Source: an uncultured Colwellia sp.
GTDB lineage: Bacteria; Pseudomonadota; Gammaproteobacteria; Enterobacterales; Alteromonadaceae
NCBI GenBank assembly: GCA_913061475.1
Contig: CAJXUN010000014.1
Coordinates: forward strand, 1 to 64,000
DNA: 64,000 nt
Reading direction: 5' to 3'
The notes under the pieces were generated by a model that made no database searches, was not told the DNA's origin, and worked only from the letters and a program-made list of their open reading frames with translations. Shown here in pieces: positions 1-8,725 of this stretch. Every line of letters begins with the position of its first letter. Positions within the stretch are counted from its first letter, which is position 1. The position numbers and the translations under genes are program-made.

Positions 1-1
1 C

Positions 2-74
2 CTGACCGTTCATCCTGAACATCGCCATTCATTCACATCCATGTGATCATGGCATACCGTTCATCCTGAACATA
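2..74 (+). repeat. Intergenic dispersed repeat, copy A
   Basis: A non-coding element bounded by two direct copies of ACCGTTCATCCTGAACAT (about 5-22 and 57-74). Bases 17-48 match the reverse complement of 21790-21821 at 29 of 32 positions by eye. The right boundary motif recurs in imperfect form beside the terminator near 21715. Both copies lie next to a rho-independent terminator. I read this as a dispersed intergenic repeat family; its function is unknown. Confidence 0.6.
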
Positions 75-77
75 AAG

Positions 78-98
78 GCCTGCTTTGCAGGCTTTTTT
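78..98 (+). terminator. Rho-independent terminator of an upstream gene
   Basis: The stem GCCTGC / GCAGGC has a TTT loop and is followed by six T residues. It would end transcription of a gene lying to the left of the window. Confidence 0.8.
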
Positions 99-215
99 AT
101 TGGCTAAACTCGTATACTGAATAAGTGATTAGCAAAATAAGAGAATAACATTGGTACGTTGAAAATACTCAACTTGCCCCCACGTTAAAGACAGGCAATT
201 TTTTTGAGGTTCTCT

Positions 216-1157
216 ATGCTACCAGCACTAAAAATATCAGGATTAACGAAGACCTATAAAGGTGGTTTTCAAGCACTTAAAGGCATTGACCTTACCGTTC
301 AGCAGGGCGATTTTTTTGCTTTGCTTGGACCTAATGGTGCCGGTAAGTCGACAACCATTGGTGTTATTACTTCATTAGTTAATAAAACCGCTGGCAGTGT
401 CGCTGTTTTTGGCCATGATATTGATCAAGAACTAGAAGCGGCGAAAAGTTTTATTGGTTTAGTGCCACAAGAATTTAACTTCAATCAATTTGAACCGTTA
501 ATGAAAATACTGGTAAATCAAGCCGGGTATTATGGGGTGGAACGCAAGTTAGCCGTTGAACGTGCTGAAAAGTACTTAAAGCAGCTTGATTTATGGGAAA
601 AACGTAATGACGCTGCTCGTATGCTCTCTGGTGGTATGAAGCGCCGACTGATGATCGCTAGAGCCTTAATGCACGAGCCTAAAATGCTGATCCTTGATGA
701 ACCGACGGCGGGTGTTGATATTGAACTTCGTCGTTCAATGTGGGGCTTTTTGCGTGAACTTAATCAGCAAGGCATTACCATTATTTTAACTACGCATTAT
801 TTAGAAGAAGCTGAAATGCTTTGTCGAAATATTGCCATTATCGACTCAGGCATTATTGTTGAAAATACCGATATGAAGTCGTTATTAGCGAAACTTGATG
901 TCGAAACTTTTGTCTTTGATTTGAAGCCAAACAGCGCACCGAAAGCATTGGACAATTTGAGCTCAAGAGTTATTGATGATCATACGCTAGAAGTTGACGT
1001 GAATAAGAGCCAAACTATTAATGCCATTTTTACCGAGCTTAATAAACAAGGCCTTGAAGTGCTGAGTATGCGAAATAAAAGTAATCGACTCGAAGAGCTA
1101 TTTGTTAGTCTTGTTGGCAGTGGCCAAGCGTCAGTTGATAGTGCAGTTAAGGAATAA
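216..1157 (+). CDS. yadG: ABC transporter ATP-binding protein, YadG family
   Basis: This is the cytoplasmic ATPase of a two-gene ABC exporter; the substrate is unknown, as for E. coli YadG. Visible motifs are Walker A GPNGAGKST (residues 38-46), signature LSGG (137-140), Walker B LILDEP (around 160) and the switch-histidine region TTHYLEEAEMLC. The 313-aa length is close to the E. coli protein. A longer frame opens at a TTG at 204, but the ATG at 216 has a GAGG motif six bases upstream, so I prefer it. The permease gene starts five bases downstream, consistent with one operon. Confidence 0.88.
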   Translation: MLPALKISGLTKTYKGGFQALKGIDLTVQQGDFFALLGPNGAGKSTTIGVITSLVNKTAGSVAVFGHDIDQELEAAKSFIGLVPQEFNFNQFEPLMKILVNQAGYYGVERKLAVERAEKYLKQLDLWEKRNDAARMLSGGMKRRLMIARALMHEPKMLILDEPTAGVDIELRRSMWGFLRELNQQGITIILTTHYLEEAEMLCRNIAIIDSGIIVENTDMKSLLAKLDVETFVFDLKPNSAPKALDNLSSRVIDDHTLEVDVNKSQTINAIFTELNKQGLEVLSMRNKSNRLEELFVSLVGSGQASVDSAVKE

Positions 1158-1162
1158 ATATC

Positions 1163-1936
1163 ATGGCATCATCTAGAAATTTCATTGCGCTTAAAAGTAT
1201 TCTAAATAAAGAAATACAGCGTTTTATGCGTATTTGGATACAAACGCTGGTTCCGCCAGCCATTACTATTAGTTTATATTTTGTTATTTTTGGCTCGTTA
1301 ATCGGCTCACGTATTGGTGAAATGGGGGGCTTTGATTATATGTCATTTATTGTCCCTGGTTTAATCATGATGAGCGTTATTACTAACTCATACTCTAACG
1401 TTGCTTCGTCATTTTTCAGTGCTAAATGGCAACGAAATGTCGAAGAAATGCTAGTTGCACCTGTCCCTAATTGGGTTATTGTTGCGGGTTATGTTGGCGG
1501 TGGTATGGCACGTGGTATGTTGGTGGGTGGTATTGTCACTATTGTGGCGATGTTCTTTGTTGATATACAAATTCATAATATTTGGGTCATTATTACTACG
1601 GTAGCGCTGACCTCAGCAACCTTTGCTTTAGGTGGCTTAATTAATGCTATTTTCGCGGGGAGCTTTGACGATATTTCAATTATTCCAACCTTTATATTGA
1701 CGCCACTAACCTATTTAGGAGGGGTATTTTATTCTATCAGTTTGTTACCTGAATTTTGGCAAGGGGTGTCGCAAATCAATCCGATTGTCTATATGGTCAA
1801 CGCATTTAGGTACGGATTTTTGGGGATATCGGATGTGAGCTTGACGTTGTCGTTTGCGGTGTTGGGTGTTTTTATTGTTAGTTTATACACCATTGCTATG
1901 GTGTTAATCACTAAAGGTATCGGCTTAAGAAGTTAA
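1163..1936 (+). CDS. yadH: ABC-2 type permease, YadH family
   Basis: An integral membrane permease with about six hydrophobic segments in 257 aa, the usual length for ABC-2 permeases of the YadH/DrrB type. Recognisable segments are the first TM around 27-48, the glycine-rich stretch GGLINAIFAGSFDD that precedes the conserved PLTYLGGVFYS region, and the terminal TM around 225-250. It follows the ATPase gene by five bases and must be its transport partner. The substrate cannot be read from the sequence. Confidence 0.87.
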   Translation: MASSRNFIALKSILNKEIQRFMRIWIQTLVPPAITISLYFVIFGSLIGSRIGEMGGFDYMSFIVPGLIMMSVITNSYSNVASSFFSAKWQRNVEEMLVAPVPNWVIVAGYVGGGMARGMLVGGIVTIVAMFFVDIQIHNIWVIITTVALTSATFALGGLINAIFAGSFDDISIIPTFILTPLTYLGGVFYSISLLPEFWQGVSQINPIVYMVNAFRYGFLGISDVSLTLSFAVLGVFIVSLYTIAMVLITKGIGLRS

Positions 1937-1990
1937 TGCGCTTTTGGCATTGAAAACTATAGCTAACTAAGTAAATAGGTAAAAAAGGTA

Positions 1991-2683
1991 ATGACCGAGA
2001 CAGAAATTACAGGTGACTCGAAAGCTATTGTCACCAATCAACCAGGTATACATGAAAAACTGGTTGAGATTGTTAATAAACATGTGGCACACCCGTCGCA
2101 AAAACCGATACAAGCGCATACTCAACAAGCCTTTGATGAAGTTAATGCCATGGTGCAGGCATTTTCGGGTGAGATTATTTTGGACTCATGTTGCGGCGTC
2201 GGCCAAAGCACTCGGTTGTTAGCAAAGCAAAACCCTACCGCGTTAGTGATAGGCGTTGATAAATCTGCCCATAGAATTAATCGTAATGTTGATGAAGTTG
2301 AACATGACGATGGCCGAGGTAAGGTTGAGAATTATTATTTAGTACGCGCTGATTTAAATGACTTTTATCGCCTGGTCGTTGCCGCCAATTGGCCGGTGAA
2401 CAAGCATTACATTTTATATCCTAACCCTTGGCCAAAAGCTAAGCATCTGCAGCGGCGCTGGCACGGTAGTGCGGTGTTCCCACAAATTATTGCCGTTGGG
2501 CAAAACATTATTTTACGCAGTAATTGGTTGCTTTACTTAGAAGAGTTTCAGCTAGCGGCTGAGCTTTTATCTTTCAAAGGCGAAATCTCAACGGTAAACG
2601 TTACTCAGCCGTTAACGCCGTTTGAAGCAAAGTTCCATGCTAGTGGTCAACAATGCTGGCAACTTGATATTATTAAATCATAG
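1991..2683 (+). CDS. TrmB-like SAM-dependent methyltransferase
   Basis: 230 aa with a Rossmann methyltransferase fold. Motif I is LDSCCGVGQST (around 62-72), the acidic end of strand 2 is GVDKSAHR, and the motif YPNPWPKAKHLQRRW (around 143-157) corresponds to the PDPWxKxRHxKRR signature of tRNA (guanine-N7)-methyltransferases of the TrmB family. Motif I is unusual in carrying two adjacent cysteines, and the first Asp of PDPW is Asn. It may be a TrmB-family paralogue with another substrate rather than the housekeeping TrmB. The gene starts 54 bases after yadH and may be co-transcribed. Confidence 0.7.
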   Translation: MTETEITGDSKAIVTNQPGIHEKLVEIVNKHVAHPSQKPIQAHTQQAFDEVNAMVQAFSGEIILDSCCGVGQSTRLLAKQNPTALVIGVDKSAHRINRNVDEVEHDDGRGKVENYYLVRADLNDFYRLVVAANWPVNKHYILYPNPWPKAKHLQRRWHGSAVFPQIIAVGQNIILRSNWLLYLEEFQLAAELLSFKGEISTVNVTQPLTPFEAKFHASGQQCWQLDIIKS

Positions 2684-2889
2684 CGCTGCATGCTAATTGC
2701 TTTGGCTAACGCTTGGTATAAATACAAAATAATTGGCTAAATCAACAAAAATTTAGCTAATTATTACAAAGTAAAAACTCGTTCATAACTTATTTTTTGT
2801 TGTTTTTGTTTTATATTTCAGTTGTTTGTGATTCTGGCCTGAAATTTGATATAACTTAAGTATATTAATGGTAATTTAGGATGAATAAC

Positions 2890-2988
2890 ATGACTAACAA
2901 TATCAAAAAAACAGTATTTATGATGGCATTAAGCAGCTTGGCAATTGTTGAACTTGGTTTAGTTTATGCGGCGACACTACTGGGTTAA
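2890..2988 (+). CDS. Possible 32-aa single-TM small protein
   Basis: A short open frame that reads MTNNIKKTVFMMALSSLAIV and then a hydrophobic tail ending in TLLG. It has a basic N-terminus followed by one TM-length hydrophobic helix. AGGA lies about eight bases before the ATG at 2890; an alternative in-frame ATG is at 2881 (35 aa). It sits alone between the methyltransferase and panP. The coding signal is modest and I recognise no family, so this is only a candidate membrane microprotein. Confidence 0.35.
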   Translation: MTNNIKKTVFMMALSSLAIVELGLVYAATLLG

Positions 2989-3110
2989 ATGAAGTTAACT
3001 TTCCGTTAAAATTTGCCTTTAAGCTTAACTTTAGTGGAAATAACGAGACTTTTGCTTCATTTTTTATTACAGTGCCGCACTTATATAAATCAATTTGCTT
3101 AAGGCAAGTC

Positions 3111-4757
3111 GTGAATAGTGAAGTAAGTATGACGGTGAGTAAACGCGCGGCAAAAGTATCTGAAAAGTCTTTACATCGCATTTTTACCATTCCTGTTGCA
3201 CCTAATTCTACATTAGGTCGAATAGAGAATGAAATATCACAAAACTTAGCAGGCTTTCTTGGCGCACATATAGCGGCAACAGAGCAAGCGTTAAGCGAAA
3301 TTGAAAAAGATTTTGCAAATTCGCTGATCCCAGAAGAACCGGCTTTTGTTTCTGATCATATGCATCACTTACTTGATAAGCTAGTGTCTCAGTCGGTACA
3401 TACTTCGAGCCCAAACTTTATCGGTCACATGACCTCTGCGTTACCGTATTTTATTTTACCGCTATCTAAACTGATGATTGGTTTAAACCAAAATCTGGTA
3501 AAAATTGAAACTTCTAAAGCATTTACCCCAATGGAACGTCAAGTTTTGGGTATGATGCATCGTTTAGTTTATCAAGATGATGAGCCGTTCTACCAACAGT
3601 GGATGCACAGTGCTAATCACTCGTTAGGCGCATTTTGCTCTGGCGGCACAATAGCTAATTTAACCGCGTTGTGGGTTGCTCGTAATAACTTATTAAAACC
3701 TGATGGTGACTTTAGAGGTGTGGCACGTGAGGGCTTATATAAAGCGCTCAAGCACTACCAGTATGATGGTTTAGCTATTTTAGTATCAGCCCGTGGTCAT
3801 TATTCACTGAAAAAATCAGCCGATGTATTAGGCATAGGGCAAGACAGCGTTATTGCCATTCCAACCGATGAAAATAATAAAATTGACTGCCAATTGCTGA
3901 AAGAAAAATGTCAGCAATTAGCTGATGAAAATATTCGTGTACTCAGTATTATTGGTGTTGCCGGTACCACTGAAACCGGTAATATCGATCCTCTTGAACA
4001 AATGGCTGAAATTGCGCAGCATTACGGCGCTCATTTTCATGTCGATGCTGCCTGGGGTGGCGCAACCTTGTTGTCGAAAAAATATCGCCCCATGCTTAAA
4101 GGCATCGAACTCGCCGATTCAGTCACTATTGATGCACACAAACAAATGTATGTTCCGATGGGAGCAGGTTTAGTGGTTTTTAAAAATCCAGCTTCTGTTG
4201 CTGCTATTGAACATCATGCCGAATATATTTTACGTAAGGGCTCGAAAGACTTAGGTAGCCATACCTTAGAGGGTTCACGTCCAGGTATGGCAATGCTGGT
4301 ATATGCCGCCTTACATGTGATTAGCCGCCCAGGCTATGAAATGTTGATTAATAGCAGTATTGAAAAAGCCCATTATTTTGCAGAGTTGATTAATCAGCAC
4401 GCTGACTTTGAATTAATTACTGAGCCTGAGTTATGCTTGCTTACCTATCGTTATAACCCGGCAAGCGTACAAGCATTATTAGCTAAAGCTGATGATATAC
4501 AACAAGAAGAAATTAATGTCCTGCTCGATAAATTAACTAAATTTATTCAAAAGCGTCAACGTGAAAATGGCAAGTCTTTTGTTTCGCGTACGCGTATTGA
4601 AGTGAAAAAATATCAGGGGCGTAAAACTTTGGTATTTCGCGTGGTATTAGCGAATCCGTTGACCTCAAAAACGATCTTACAAGATGTGTTGGCTGAGCAG
4701 ATGCAGTTAGCACAAGAGAGCGAAACCTTCTTACCGACATTATTATCAATGGTCTAA
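3111..4757 (+). CDS. panP: PLP-dependent aspartate 1-decarboxylase PanP
   Basis: A group II PLP decarboxylase that makes beta-alanine from aspartate, the role of PanD in E. coli. The PLP lysine lies in DAHKQMYVPMG (around 340), with HVDAAWGG upstream as the usual aspartate/PLP-ring motif and SGGTIANLTAL as the phosphate-binding segment. The length of about 548 aa fits PanP of Vibrio and Shewanella. The GTG at 3111 has AAGG upstream; an ATG at 3129 and an earlier ATG at 3072 are alternatives. It faces panC-panB, whose product needs beta-alanine, and no panD is present here. The location supports PanP over a glutamate decarboxylase. Confidence 0.85.
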   Translation: MNSEVSMTVSKRAAKVSEKSLHRIFTIPVAPNSTLGRIENEISQNLAGFLGAHIAATEQALSEIEKDFANSLIPEEPAFVSDHMHHLLDKLVSQSVHTSSPNFIGHMTSALPYFILPLSKLMIGLNQNLVKIETSKAFTPMERQVLGMMHRLVYQDDEPFYQQWMHSANHSLGAFCSGGTIANLTALWVARNNLLKPDGDFRGVAREGLYKALKHYQYDGLAILVSARGHYSLKKSADVLGIGQDSVIAIPTDENNKIDCQLLKEKCQQLADENIRVLSIIGVAGTTETGNIDPLEQMAEIAQHYGAHFHVDAAWGGATLLSKKYRPMLKGIELADSVTIDAHKQMYVPMGAGLVVFKNPASVAAIEHHAEYILRKGSKDLGSHTLEGSRPGMAMLVYAALHVISRPGYEMLINSSIEKAHYFAELINQHADFELITEPELCLLTYRYNPASVQALLAKADDIQQEEINVLLDKLTKFIQKRQRENGKSFVSRTRIEVKKYQGRKTLVFRVVLANPLTSKTILQDVLAEQMQLAQESETFLPTLLSMV

Positions 4758-4863
4758 GTAATCTCAATTCAGCTTAAAACACCATGCTAAATTACTTTAT
4801 AAATCAAATTTTTATGAATTGGTTATTCCTAGTTCAGGTTAAGTAATTATTTAGGTCATAAAA

Positions 4864-4891
4864 AAAGCGACTAATACTAAATAGTCGCTTT
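4864..4891. terminator. Bidirectional terminator between panP and panC
   Basis: A ten-base inverted repeat, AAAGCGACTA / TAGTCGCTTT, with an eight-base loop. It has an A-run before and a T-rich tract after, so it can act for both convergent genes. Confidence 0.75.
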
Positions 4892-4939
4892 GATGTTTTT
4901 ACGCAGTGATAAAGTCGTAAATCAACCGTACGCAAATAA

Positions 4940-5788
4940 TTAGGTTAAGGTAACCTGTAAATTATCAATCAACCTGGCTTTACCACAATGGGCTGCGGCG
5001 AGAATAACGAGTTCTTTATCGTCTTCGCTGGCCGGCTGCAAAGTACGTGCGTGACAAATATGAATATAGTCTGTTTTCATACCTGCATTATCAATATAGC
5101 TAGCGGCTTGCTTTGCTAAACCAATAAAATCACTATCACTTTGAATAGCTTTTGCCAGCCATTGGATATTCTGACTTAACGCTGGAGCGGTTTGCTTTTC
5201 TTCTGGTGTTAGATAGTTATTACGAGAACTTAAGGCTAAACCTGAGGCTTCTCTGACGGTTTCAACCGCTATTATTTCAATCGGCATTGATAAGTCTTCA
5301 ACCATAGTTTGAATGACTTGTACTTGTTGATAGTCTTTTAAGCCAAAGCAAGCAATATTAGGTTGTACAATATTAAACAATTTACAAACTACCGTTGCTA
5401 CGCCCCGAAAATGTCCTGGACGACTTTCACCACAATAACCGTCGGACACATTAGGTACTTCAACGTAACTTTGTTTGTCTAAGCCTTTTGGATAGATAAT
5501 GGCAGGTGTTGGGGTAAATAATAAATCACACCCTGCAGCTTTTAATTTTTCTTGATCTGCGGCCATGGTACGCGGATAGCTGCCGATATCTTCATTAGCG
5601 CCAAATTGCATTGGATTGACGAAAATGCTGGCAACAACTTTATCAGCAAGCATTTTGGCTTTTTCTACTAAAGCGATATGACCTTGATGTAGGTTACCCA
5701 TAGTCGGCACAAAAGCAATTTTAAGACCTTGCTGACGCCAAAGGTTAATTTCGTTGCGTAAAGCCGAAATTGTTTCAGTTGTTTGCAT
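4940..5788 (-). CDS. panC: Pantothenate synthetase
   Basis: Condenses pantoate with beta-alanine using ATP (cytoplasmic, last step of pantothenate synthesis). The 282-aa length is typical. Visible motifs are the nucleotide-binding [10 protein letters not shown] (28-37, with both histidines), [15 protein letters not shown] and the KMSKS-equivalent ALSSRNNYL. It lies 50 bases downstream of panB on the same strand, consistent with a panBC operon. PanP, encoded convergently, would supply its beta-alanine. Confidence 0.96.
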   Translation of the reverse strand: MQTTETISALRNEINLWRQQGLKIAFVPTMGNLHQGHIALVEKAKMLADKVVASIFVNPMQFGANEDIGSYPRTMAADQEKLKAAGCDLLFTPTPAIIYPKGLDKQSYVEVPNVSDGYCGESRPGHFRGVATVVCKLFNIVQPNIACFGLKDYQQVQVIQTMVEDLSMPIEIIAVETVREASGLALSSRNNYLTPEEKQTAPALSQNIQWLAKAIQSDSDFIGLAKQAASYIDNAGMKTDYIHICHARTLQPASEDDKELVILAAAHCGKARLIDNLQVTLT

Positions 5789-5838
5789 TGTTATTCTACT
5801 TTTTATTCGATGATGAAAGCTGTTTTAAATAACATTAA

Positions 5839-6633
5839 TTATTTGAAGATATGCTCGGGACCTGGGAAGTTACCTTGGCTAACTTCGTCAATATATAGCT
5901 CTATTGCTTTTTTTATGTCGCCGGTATCAATTAAAAAATTACGCGAAAACTTTGGCATGTAACTACACGAAATGCCTAAAGCATCATGCATAACTAGAAT
6001 CTGCCCGTCGGTATCCTTGCCTGCCCCAATACCTATTGTTGGTATTGATACGGCTGCTGTGATGGCTTTGCCTAAACTGCTTGGAATACATTCTAGTACT
6101 AATAACTGTGCACCAGCAGCCTCTAATGCTTTAGCATTTTCGATCATCTCTAATGCTTTATCACTTTCTCGACCTTGTACTTTAAAGCCGCCAAAAACGT
6201 TAACCGACTGTGGCGTTAAGCCTAAGTGTGCACAAACCGGAATACCACGTTCAACTAAGCCTTTAATGGTTGCTTCTAACCATTGACCACCTTCAATTTT
6301 TACGATGCTAGCTCCCGCTTGCATTAATTTAGCAGCGTTTACATAAGCCTGTTCAGTTGTCGCGTAGCTCATAAAAGGCATATCGGCGATGATAAGTGTA
6401 TTTTCCACACCACGCTTTACAGATTGCGTATGATAAGCCATATCATCAATACTAACGGGTAGGGTGTCGTCATGACCTTGTAACACCATGCCTAATGAAT
6501 CACCGATTAGTATTGCGTGAATGCCTGCTTGATCGAATATTTTAGCGAAACTGGCATCATAGGCGGTTATCGTGGTAATTTTCTCACCTTGTTGCTTCAT
6601 TTTCTTTAAAGTGGCTGTGGTTATTTTGGCCAT
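5839..6633 (-). CDS. panB: Ketopantoate hydroxymethyltransferase
   Basis: Transfers a hydroxymethyl group from methylenetetrahydrofolate to 2-ketoisovalerate to give ketopantoate. At 264 aa it has the family length. Recognisable are the TAYD metal-site region near the N-terminus, [12 protein letters not shown] (Asp metal ligand), the catalytic-glutamate strand VKIEGG and LVLECIP. It is the upstream member of panB-panC. folK and pcnB lie further upstream on the same strand, so one long transcript is possible. Confidence 0.97.
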   Translation of the reverse strand: MAKITTATLKKMKQQGEKITTITAYDASFAKIFDQAGIHAILIGDSLGMVLQGHDDTLPVSIDDMAYHTQSVKRGVENTLIIADMPFMSYATTEQAYVNAAKLMQAGASIVKIEGGQWLEATIKGLVERGIPVCAHLGLTPQSVNVFGGFKVQGRESDKALEMIENAKALEAAGAQLLVLECIPSSLGKAITAAVSIPTIGIGAGKDTDGQILVMHDALGISCSYMPKFSRNFLIDTGDIKKAIELYIDEVSQGNFPGPEHIFK

Positions 6634-6691
6634 ATTATATTCCGTTTTTTAGGGGGCAGCGTTAATCGTTGCTAATTTTAGAGTTATTATA

Positions 6692-7183
6692 CTAACGTAA
6701 TTTACTATGAACTTTTAGTCCATTTTTTTCAATTTGTTCAGCAAGTATTTTAACACTATCACCGTCGGGTAAAGTTAACTCATTGGCTATTTCGGCTAAA
6801 GGTAGTAAAACAAATTCACGCAATTTGATACCATAATGAGGAATAGTTAAACGCTCAGTATTAATCAACTGCTGATCATATAATAGAATATCTAAATCTA
6901 ATACACGGGCACCCCAACGATTATCCTTACGAACACGTCCAGCATTGTTTTCAATGCTTTGTAGCTGGTCCAGTAAATCAAGCGGAGTTAAGCTTGTTTT
7001 AATTGCGACCACAGCGTTCATATAATCAGGTTGATCTTGTGGCCCCATTGGGCGACTAAAATACAACGAAGATACTTTAGTAACCAAGCAATGTTCCAGT
7101 TGTTCTAACTTAGCTAACGCGGCAGATATTTGCCCTTGAGGATCTGCTAAGTTACTACCTAAGCCAATATAGGCTAGGGCCAT
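6692..7183 (-). CDS. folK: HPPK, 6-hydroxymethyl-7,8-dihydropterin pyrophosphokinase
   Basis: Transfers pyrophosphate from ATP to hydroxymethyldihydropterin in folate synthesis. The 163-aa protein has the N-terminal YIGLGSNLADP motif and the magnesium/ATP motif RWGARVLDLDILLY (around 88-101, with the DLD aspartates). The ATG overlaps the pcnB stop by one base (TAATG), indicating translational coupling. Linkage to panB also connects folate supply to a folate-dependent enzyme. Confidence 0.96.
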   Translation of the reverse strand: MALAYIGLGSNLADPQGQISAALAKLEQLEHCLVTKVSSLYFSRPMGPQDQPDYMNAVVAIKTSLTPLDLLDQLQSIENNAGRVRKDNRWGARVLDLDILLYDQQLINTERLTIPHYGIKLREFVLLPLAEIANELTLPDGDSVKILAEQIEKNGLKVHSKLR

Positions 7184-8616
7184 TATGCGTCGCTACTTGA
7201 GTTTTGCACACGCGGCTTTCTGCGTTTACGTGTTGTGCGTCGAGGGCCATTTTTACTTGCCACAATGCTTTTTACCATTACTTGCTGCGTATCGGCATTG
7301 CATTCTTGAAAGTCTCCCCACCATTTAGCAAGTTCTCGCAATGCTAAAGCCTGTTCACTATCTTTGTTTTTCGCACTTTCGATTTCAGCTCGCAATAACA
7401 AAAAGTCATATCCCGCTCTAAATTTAGGATGCTCAAGTGCTTTAAATGCACGTTTTCCATCTCGTCGCACTAACTTTTCTTGCAATATCCAAATATCTTT
7501 CATTACCGCTTGAAAACGTTTTGGTATCGCGATGCTGCGTTGTTGTTCTGACATTATTTCACTTAGTGCGCCGAAAAATGCATCTTGTGGTGTCAGTTGT
7601 GTTTCGCTATTTAAACGCTGTATCTGCTCTTGCATCGGATACCAAAGCATAGCGGCAAATAAGAATGCTGGGGTGACACGTTGCTCATTATTGACCCGGT
7701 GATCAGTATTTTTCATCGCTAAGCAGATAAAATCGGCTAAATAGGCGTGAGATTGCTTATTCAGTTGTTGATCTACGGCAGGGAAAAAATATTGAAATAA
7801 ACTGTAATCACGTAACAGCTGGAAGTTTGCCACGGCTTTGCCTGACATAAACAACTTTAAAAACTCTTCGAACATACGAGCTGGTGGAATGTTAGCCATC
7901 AGTGGCGCAAGAGATTTTATTGGCGCTTTGGAATCAGCGTGGATCTCCATATCCAATTTAGTTGCAAAGCGAATCGCCCGTAACATTCTAACCGGATCTT
8001 CACGGTAGCGTGTTTCTGGATCGCCAATTAAACGAATTTGTTTGGCGTAAACATCAGCAACACCATTAGCAAAGTCATAAACTTTAAAGTCTTTGGCTGA
8101 ATAGTAAAGTGCGTTAATGGTGAAGTCTCGACGCTCAGCGTCTTCCTCAATGCTGCCATAAATATTGTCACGCAATAGCATGCCATCTTCACTTTGCTTG
8201 GAAATTTTTTGGCAACTATTCTCTTCGTTACTATCGTGATGGCCCCTAAACGTGGCAACTTCAATGATTTCACGACCAAAAACAATGTGAGCTAGGCGAA
8301 AGCGACGGCCAATAAGTCGACAATTTCTAAATAAGGCTTTAATTTGCTCAGGAGTTGCGTTGGTGGCGATATCAAAATCTTTAGGTTCTAAACCTAATAA
8401 AATATCACGCACACCACCGCCAACTAAATAGGCATCATATCCGCCTTTATTTAAGCGATACAATACTTTTAAGGCATTATGACTTATGTGTTTTCTAGAT
8501 ACAGGGTGCTGATCACGAGAAAGTATTTTAGGCTGTTCGAATGATGGCAAAGGAGAATTTTTTTTTCGTGCTTTTCCGAGTACTTTTTTACACAAATTGA
8601 TCACGCTTTTGATAAT
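7183..8616 (-). CDS. pcnB: Poly(A) polymerase I, probable AUU start
   Basis: Adds 3' poly(A) tails that promote RNA decay. The nucleotidyltransferase core has LVGGGVRD (64-71) and the catalytic DFD (Asp80 and Asp82), followed by RLIGRRFRLAHI, EEDAERRDFTINAL and the RYREDPVRMLRAIRF neck. The tail is basic (RRTTRKRRKPR). The open frame extends to a TTG at 8703 with no ribosome site. The segment IKSVINLCKKVL aligns without gaps with the start of E. coli PcnB (FTRVANFCRKVL), which initiates at AUU, and the codon at the same place here is ATT (8616-8614), preceded by TTAGGG at six-base spacing. I therefore choose ATT, giving 477 aa. Downstream folK overlaps by one base. Confidence 0.85.
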   Translation of the reverse strand: MIKSVINLCKKVLGKARKKNSPLPSFEQPKILSRDQHPVSRKHISHNALKVLYRLNKGGYDAYLVGGGVRDILLGLEPKDFDIATNATPEQIKALFRNCRLIGRRFRLAHIVFGREIIEVATFRGHHDSNEENSCQKISKQSEDGMLLRDNIYGSIEEDAERRDFTINALYYSAKDFKVYDFANGVADVYAKQIRLIGDPETRYREDPVRMLRAIRFATKLDMEIHADSKAPIKSLAPLMANIPPARMFEEFLKLFMSGKAVANFQLLRDYSLFQYFFPAVDQQLNKQSHAYLADFICLAMKNTDHRVNNEQRVTPAFLFAAMLWYPMQEQIQRLNSETQLTPQDAFFGALSEIMSEQQRSIAIPKRFQAVMKDIWILQEKLVRRDGKRAFKALEHPKFRAGYDFLLLRAEIESAKNKDSEQALALRELAKWWGDFQECNADTQQVMVKSIVASKNGPRRTTRKRRKPRVQNSSSDA

Positions 8617-8725
8617 GTTGGACCCTAATTTTTCGTTAAATTTCTCGCGCAATGATATAACAGTGTAAGGGAAAAGAGAATGCACACAGGGTGAAAAAGT
8701 CAACGTTTATTGCTAATCAATGGTG

